From the NCBI GenBank assembly GCA_049680625.1, contig JBAUID010000190.1, positions 62,001 to 126,000 of the forward strand: DNA of 64,000 nucleotides. The letters run 5' to 3'. Origin of the DNA: JAUIAI01 sp049680625. GTDB lineage: Bacteria > Pseudomonadota > Gammaproteobacteria > Burkholderiales > Burkholderiaceae_E. How positions within the stretch are numbered: position 1 is the first letter of the stretch; every line of letters starts with the position of its first letter. Below, piece after piece: positions 59,859 to 64,000 of the stretch. The translations under genes and the position numbers were made by a program. The notes below the pieces were generated by a model that searched no databases, was not told where the DNA came from, and saw only the letters and a program-made list of their open reading frames with translations.

Positions 59859-61192
59859 TTTGCGGCCCCAGTCGCCTCTTGGCAGGCCAGTCGGTAGACA
59901 TCAACGACCGAAACAATCAACAGAATCCAAAGAAAATGTGTTGCTGCCAGCAGCGAAGTTTCTGAGAAGTTGTACCCGAGCACCGCAAGTGAAATGGCAA
60001 GATGAAGAATGGCGGAGTCATGTGCGCCAAGCCGCCAGACCCGCAAGATGTTATGGAAATGCTGAATGACGAGCAGTGCAAACAAAATGACACCAACGCC
60101 GCCCAGCTCATTAAATAAGTCGATATACCCGTTATGAGAATGCACGGGTAACCAGTTTAAACTCGCGACAACAGCAACCGACGGGCCAGTGTCGCCAATC
60201 CAGAACGCACCGTATCCGTTACCAAAAACCGGATTCAACCAGGCGTGTTCGAGAATCGTCGACCACAGCACGTTTCTCCCGGTTAATGTGGCTTCCTTCT
60301 GAACCGCACCGAAATACAATTCGGATGCGGCCTCAAGAGGCGATTCGCCGGTGAGAAATAAGTAGGCGAATGGTATTGTCCATAGCAGCAGAGCACCAAC
60401 TAGTAGCGCTCCTTTGAGTAATTGATCCCGTGATTGAGACAAGGCGTACAAAGCGCCGAATGCAACAACGGCGGCCGCCAACGATAGAGCTGTTGCGCTT
60501 CGAGTTAAAAGAATAGTCAGTAGTGAAACGCCAAGGGCACACCAAAGATACGGCGATTTTGGCTGGCGCTTAATTTCAAGCGCCGACAAAATGGTTGCTA
60601 CCAGGGCAATACCGGCCCACGAGTTTTTGTGTGAGCTTAGGCCACGAAAATTGCCATTTGCATCATAGGCAAATTCTGTAGCAAACGGCGCTACGATCAG
60701 GCCAAGTGCCAGCCAGAGCAATGTAGGGTTCAGGTAGCGCCGCCATAAGCCGTTGCTATCGTTAATTTGAACAACGGCGGCTGCAAAAAGAACAAGCCCG
60801 GAAAACTGAACCGCCCGACGGATAGTGACGTCCGGGGCGGCAGACCAGAAAGCGGACAGAAAAGCGAATCCGAGTAAGGCGATAAGACTCAGCGGTACGC
60901 GCTTTATTGGTGATATCCAGGTGCCATCACTCAGGCGCGATGCATACCACAGGGACAGAAGATACACGATCCCGGTTGCCGCCTGGCGTAAGCTGCCACC
61001 CTCTGCCTGGTCTACATTATTGCTGCCTACTGCAATAATCAGGCCGAGCACCATCAACACGCTAATAAAGATCGCGATCAGATTGTCACGAATCCAGTTT
61101 TTCTGCCAACTGACAAACAGGGCCGCGCAGCATGCAAGTGTGGCGGCAAACACCCCAAGGGCAGAAAGAGAGTAAGTGGCGGCTTGTAGCAT
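59855..61192 (-). CDS. O-antigen ligase/polymerase-family membrane protein
   Basis: The 445-residue protein has about 11-12 membrane helices and a large periplasmic loop (about 295-350) with LTGRNVLWSTILEHAWLNP, GNGYGAFW and HSHNGYIDLFNELG. This is the Wzy_C/O-antigen ligase pattern, including the conserved Arg and His thought to act in the active site. It is either the polymerase of the repeat unit or a ligase; its place beside the chain-length genes favours the polymerase. It lies 26 bases downstream of the kinase gene and overlaps the next gene by 4 bases. Confidence 0.87.
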   Translation of the reverse strand: MLQAATYSLSALGVFAATLACCAALFVSWQKNWIRDNLIAIFISVLMVLGLIIAVGSNNVDQAEGGSLRQAATGIVYLLSLWYASRLSDGTWISPIKRVPLSLIALLGFAFLSAFWSAAPDVTIRRAVQFSGLVLFAAAVVQINDSNGLWRRYLNPTLLWLALGLIVAPFATEFAYDANGNFRGLSSHKNSWAGIALVATILSALEIKRQPKSPYLWCALGVSLLTILLTRSATALSLAAAVVAFGALYALSQSRDQLLKGALLVGALLLWTIPFAYLFLTGESPLEAASELYFGAVQKEATLTGRNVLWSTILEHAWLNPVFGNGYGAFWIGDTGPSVAVVASLNWLPVHSHNGYIDLFNELGGVGVILFALLVIQHFHNILRVWRLGAHDSAILHLAISLAVLGYNFSETSLLAATHFLWILLIVSVVDVYRLACQEATGAAK

Positions 61193-61218
61193 CGTCGCAG
61201 AATTCAGCTACGGTTTGC

Positions 61219-62121
61219 TTATTCGGCTGACATGACCGAACCAATTAGCTTGGCTCCAAGGTCAGTCAATCGAGCAGACAGTTGCTTCATTGGCTCATAT
61301 TGAGTTGTGCCGGCGCGTCCAAGCATGATGTAGCCACTGGCTTGCGAGGCGATCAGTTCGGCATCAGGCCCGCTGTCGGCGGATGGGGTGTCCACGATGG
61401 TGACCTGGTATTTGTGCGAACAGCGTTCGAACAACGAGCTGAGAAGGTCCGGCAATAGCAACTCTGCCGGGTTTGGCGGAATGCCACCAGCTGACATGAT
61501 CGACAGACCAGGTAAGTCACTCAGTCGATAAACGAAGCTGTCTTTAGCCCGGCCCGACAAAACTGAAGAGAAACCAGTTTCATTAGCCAGACCAAACAAC
61601 TTGTGTTGGCGCGGATTGCGCAGATCACCGTCAATAAGCAAAGTACGATGCCCCGATTGGGCGAAGGCGGTTGCCAGGTTGGCTGCCAGGAAGCTGCGAC
61701 CAATGCTTCGTTCCGGGCTGACAATGGCCAGCGTGCGGTTATGCGAAGACTCGCCTGCTAACCATTGCAGCATCAATTGACTGCGCAGCGCGCGAATTTC
61801 ATTGGCTACCCGGTCGTCGGTACTAAAAGCAGTTATAACCTCGCTGCCTATTCTGGATTTCTCTGGATTGACCAGCTTATGACGAAACTGAATCGCAATG
61901 ATCCGATTGAGTTCGTGGTCACCCACCAGACCTGATCGCAAAGCGGCTTCACCAAACGGCACGTGGTCTTTGTGTGCCCGGGCGAGAATGGTGGTGACCT
62001 GGTTCGCAGTAATAATGCCGTGTTTAACCAGCAGTGATCCGAGCCGCAGATCTTCGGGGGTTGTTGGGCGGCCGCTGACGATTGAGGCTGCCAGTTCTGT
62101 TTGCTTCAGTGAATGGTCCAT
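61219..62121 (-). CDS. EpsG-like tyrosine kinase homologue (BY-kinase/Wzc cytoplasmic type)
   Basis: The 300-residue cytoplasmic protein combines an N-terminal region (about 20-90) resembling MshEN-type helices (LGSLLVKHGIITANQV) with a C-terminal P-loop ATPase: SPERSIGRSFLAANLA (Walker A with Arg in place of Lys), LLIDGDLRNPRQH (Walker A'), and VDTPSADSGPDAEL (Walker B). G-x-R-S in Walker A is usual in the EpsG family of exosortase-linked exopolysaccharide loci. The C-terminus (DLGAKLIGSVMSAE) lacks a tyrosine cluster. It should regulate polymerisation with the EpsF-like protein encoded just upstream (52-base gap). Confidence 0.88.
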   Translation of the reverse strand: MDHSLKQTELAASIVSGRPTTPEDLRLGSLLVKHGIITANQVTTILARAHKDHVPFGEAALRSGLVGDHELNRIIAIQFRHKLVNPEKSRIGSEVITAFSTDDRVANEIRALRSQLMLQWLAGESSHNRTLAIVSPERSIGRSFLAANLATAFAQSGHRTLLIDGDLRNPRQHKLFGLANETGFSSVLSGRAKDSFVYRLSDLPGLSIMSAGGIPPNPAELLLPDLLSSLFERCSHKYQVTIVDTPSADSGPDAELIASQASGYIMLGRAGTTQYEPMKQLSARLTDLGAKLIGSVMSAE

Positions 62122-62173
62122 AACTTTGGATTCCGTATTTTTCAGAGGTCTGATTTTTATATTCGTCGGTCAG

Positions 62174-63568
62174 TCAGGCTTGCGGCACCGGATCGCCGGT
62201 CTTACTCGAAATCGATCCGTCGCGACTCAGATGTCCGATTACTGGTCCGCCGGTTGCCTTTGCCATATCGGCATTGCTGTAGATTCGGCGGTCCCGCATT
62301 TCCATTATTAAGCAAATTCCGATTGCCATAACGGTGGCAAAGGCAATTGCCGCCAGTAGATTAATCAGAAGGTTCGGACTGCTTGCACGACCAGGAGCCA
62401 ATGCGGGTGAAAGCACGAAGAGATTGGCATAGGTTGATGCGCTTTGCAGATTTGTCTGGCTCAGTTGCTCTTGCGCAGAGTCGTAAGCCCGTTGAGCATT
62501 ATCAATATCGCGTTGCAGCAGCGACAGTTCCTCCCGGTAATTTCTTGCGCCAAGCAAAGTGCTCTCGTCGCTTGCCAGTTCTTTTTTGAGGCGTGCCTGA
62601 CGAGCCCGAGCTGAGTCGCGTGACTTCTCAAGGCTGGCAACTATGGTCTGAACTTCATCGGTTATTCGCTTACTGACCGACCATAATTCACTGCCAAGGC
62701 TGCGCATCAGAGGGTGGTTCTTTCCATAGACCGCCAGTTGTTGACCATAGCTGGCTCGCAAACGAGCTTGTTCAGCCTTCAGGGAGAGAATCGCAGGGCT
62801 GGCAATTACTTCCGGTATGGACAAAGATTTATTGGCGGCGATGGCTTGCCGCGCCTGGTCAACTCGCTGCGAAAGGTCACTGGCTTCAGACGATGCCTGA
62901 GTTAACGCGGCAGATAAAGTCTCGAAACGCTGAGTATTCACATCGCGACTTTCGTCGGCAGTAACGATATTGTTTTTACGCTGATAAGCGACTAGTTTGT
63001 TCTGTGCCTCGTTGAGCCGTTCGCGCAATTCGTTACCCTGACTGATAAACCAGTCCCGACGTTGAGTCGCCGGTTTGGTACGCATCTCGATATTGGTATC
63101 GATAAACGCCTGGGCGAAGGCATTGGCCATATCGGCAGCAGTTTGTGGTTCTGTTGAGCGATAGCTGATGGTCAGCATTGTTGATTCGCGGCTCGGGTCA
63201 ATTTTCAGGTTTTTCGCAAGCTTCTCGGCGGCATATTGCCGGGCACTGGATTGCGGTGCATCATCAGGAAGGCCGTCAATGTAGTCTGGGTTTTTCCCAA
63301 GGTTGAACCGATCAACAACCATCAGCCGAAGGCGTTCACTGCTAATAATATCTGCCTGTGTGTTCAGGTAAGGACGCACTGTCAGACCTGACGGCAGTCC
63401 GCCGTTAACCGGGTCCGGCTTCAGGTCAACAATGACATCGGTACTCGCCACATATTTTTTTGGAATAAGGATAGTGGCGAGTAAGGCTGCCCCAACGATT
63501 AGGGCAAAGATTGTCAAAGCGGTTCCTGATCGTGCTTTGAGAATGCTAATTAATTGCGTCAGATTCAT
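62174..63568 (-). CDS. EpsF-like chain-length determinant protein (Wzz/PCP family)
   Basis: The 464-residue inner-membrane protein has one helix near each end (about 15-35 and 405-430) and a long periplasmic coiled-coil body (about 150-400). The Wzz N-terminal strand segment YVASTDVIVDL follows helix 1. The layout is that of polysaccharide co-polymerases that set chain length; it lacks a fused kinase, which is encoded by the next gene. The ATG at 63568 is favoured over a GTG at 63592. A CRP-like palindrome lies 57-72 bases upstream of the start. Confidence 0.9.
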   Translation of the reverse strand: MNLTQLISILKARSGTALTIFALIVGAALLATILIPKKYVASTDVIVDLKPDPVNGGLPSGLTVRPYLNTQADIISSERLRLMVVDRFNLGKNPDYIDGLPDDAPQSSARQYAAEKLAKNLKIDPSRESTMLTISYRSTEPQTAADMANAFAQAFIDTNIEMRTKPATQRRDWFISQGNELRERLNEAQNKLVAYQRKNNIVTADESRDVNTQRFETLSAALTQASSEASDLSQRVDQARQAIAANKSLSIPEVIASPAILSLKAEQARLRASYGQQLAVYGKNHPLMRSLGSELWSVSKRITDEVQTIVASLEKSRDSARARQARLKKELASDESTLLGARNYREELSLLQRDIDNAQRAYDSAQEQLSQTNLQSASTYANLFVLSPALAPGRASSPNLLINLLAAIAFATVMAIGICLIMEMRDRRIYSNADMAKATGGPVIGHLSRDGSISSKTGDPVPQA

Positions 63569-63624
63569 CTTTCTATCTCTTGAACTGGACACTTATTGTG
63601 TCGTCAACACGGGGTCACTTGCGA

Positions 63625-63640
63625 TGTGATAATGCTCACT
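63625..63640. promoter_or_regulatory. CRP-like palindrome upstream of epsF-like gene
   Basis: TGTGA-TAATGC-TCACT matches TGTGA-N6-TCACA at nine of ten positions, and the symmetry extends outward (GCGA on the left, TCGC on the right). An additional TCAC half-site is at 63615-63618. It sits in the 187-base gap before the chain-length gene; no convincing promoter boxes were found. Confidence 0.5.
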
Positions 63641-63755
63641 TCGCTATTCTTTACCAGCAATATGTGATTTTGTTTTGATTCCGAAGTAATAAGCTCGTTG
63701 TCAGTAACGGCCTTTTGAGCAACGGATTTTTAATTACTGTCGCGCAGGCTCAGCC

Positions 63756-64000
63756 TTAGGCCCGGCGGCCGCCCCGAATAAGCGCCCGCAACCACAATAG
63801 AACGAACAAGGGGTTGTTGACCAGATAGCGATGCATCAGCCGGCGTGGTTCGGAGCACAAGCGGTATAGCCATTCGAGGCCAGCTTTGTGCACCCAGGCC
63901 GGTGATCTCGCCCTGAGGCCGGCATAAAACTCAAATGCACCGCCAAGACCAATTTTGACACCAGACACAGATTGGTTTGTCAGGTGCATCCATTGCTCTT
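63756..64000 (-). CDS. WecG/TagA/CpsF-family glycosyltransferase, C-terminus (cut by window)
   Basis: Only the last 81 or so residues are in the window, and the frame is open to the right edge. The visible part, IGLGGAFEFYAGLRARSPAWVHK then AGLEWLYRLCSEPRRLMHRYL, is the conserved C-terminal region of WecG/TagA/CpsF glycosyltransferases (GT26), including the usual GLEWLYRL and EPRRL segments. These enzymes add N-acetylmannosamine-type sugars to lipid-linked acceptors early in polysaccharide assembly. It is upstream of the chain-length gene on the same strand, 187 bases away. Confidence 0.88.
   Translation of the reverse strand, partial: EQWMHLTNQSVSGVKIGLGGAFEFYAGLRARSPAWVHKAGLEWLYRLCSEPRRLMHRYLVNNPLFVLLWLRALIRGGRRA

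Noticed and set aside
1..64000. tRNA, rRNA, prophage, insertion sequence or defence island
   Set aside because: None of the intergenic regions could be recognised as RNA genes, apart from the riboswitch and attenuator, and no transposase, integrase, restriction or toxin-antitoxin signature was found.

Overview
The window is a stretch of an ordinary bacterial chromosome from a Gram-negative, almost certainly betaproteobacterial (Burkholderiales-like) organism. This rests on gene neighbourhoods that, from memory, are typical of that group: RNB ribonuclease-tonB-aroE; ilvE-zinc finger protein-waaF-NTF2-like protein-YheT hydrolase; glnE divergent from the yhdP-type AsmA gene followed by tldD and a DAHP synthase; and a PduO cobalamin adenosyltransferase divergent from a GlcD-like oxidase. 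No rRNA, tRNA, CRISPR array, prophage or insertion sequence was found. Both edges cut genes: an RNB ribonuclease on the left and a WecG/TagA-type glycosyltransferase on the right.

Positions 1-14,900 hold housekeeping genes: RNA decay, a TonB-like protein, aroE, the Mg2+ transporter mgtE, two MFS transporters, a YchJ-like protein, a thioesterase, moaC, the periplasmic protease bepA, the YheT hydrolase block, waaF and ilvE. Positions 14,970-27,440 hold nitrogen control (glnE), envelope biogenesis (YhdP/AsmA), tldD, an attenuator-controlled DAHP synthase, a cyclic-nucleotide-binding protein, a threonine aldolase-like enzyme and a cobalamin adenosyltransferase.

Positions 27,670-41,400 are dominated by two-carbon and one-carbon metabolism. 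A D-lactate/glycolate-type FAD oxidase and the glycine cleavage operon (order gcvH-gcvP-gcvT, preceded by a tandem glycine riboswitch) lie beside the divergent glycolate oxidase genes glcDEF. These could work together in a photorespiration-like flow from glycolate through glyoxylate and glycine to one-carbon units. Next come a secreted serine-hydrolase-fold protein that has lost its catalytic motifs, and fumarylacetoacetase. Positions 41,640-48,460 hold an MliC-like lipoprotein, a GGDEF-EAL protein, a cytosine-deaminase-like amidohydrolase, alkB, two envelope proteins and a DUF1932-type dehydrogenase.

Positions 48,710-64,000 form a polysaccharide cluster, nearly all on the minus strand. It contains a Wzx-type flippase, GDP-L-fucose synthesis (gmd-fcl), a GT2, two tandemly duplicated GT4 glycosyltransferases, a beta-helix protein, a large membrane protein, an O-antigen ligase/polymerase, an EpsG-like tyrosine kinase homologue, an EpsF-like chain-length protein and the end of a WecG-type gene. 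A 2-oxoglutarate oxygenase lies on the opposite strand within it.

The strongest observations are: a complete Phe/Tyr/Trp-rich leader peptide with mutually exclusive hairpins before the DAHP synthase (23,510-23,699); the serine-hydrolase pseudoenzyme next to glcF; a WaaF homologue altered at two family-defining motifs; a GT4 duplication whose junction shows which copy is derived; two CRP-like palindromes; and a set of genes that look leaderless.
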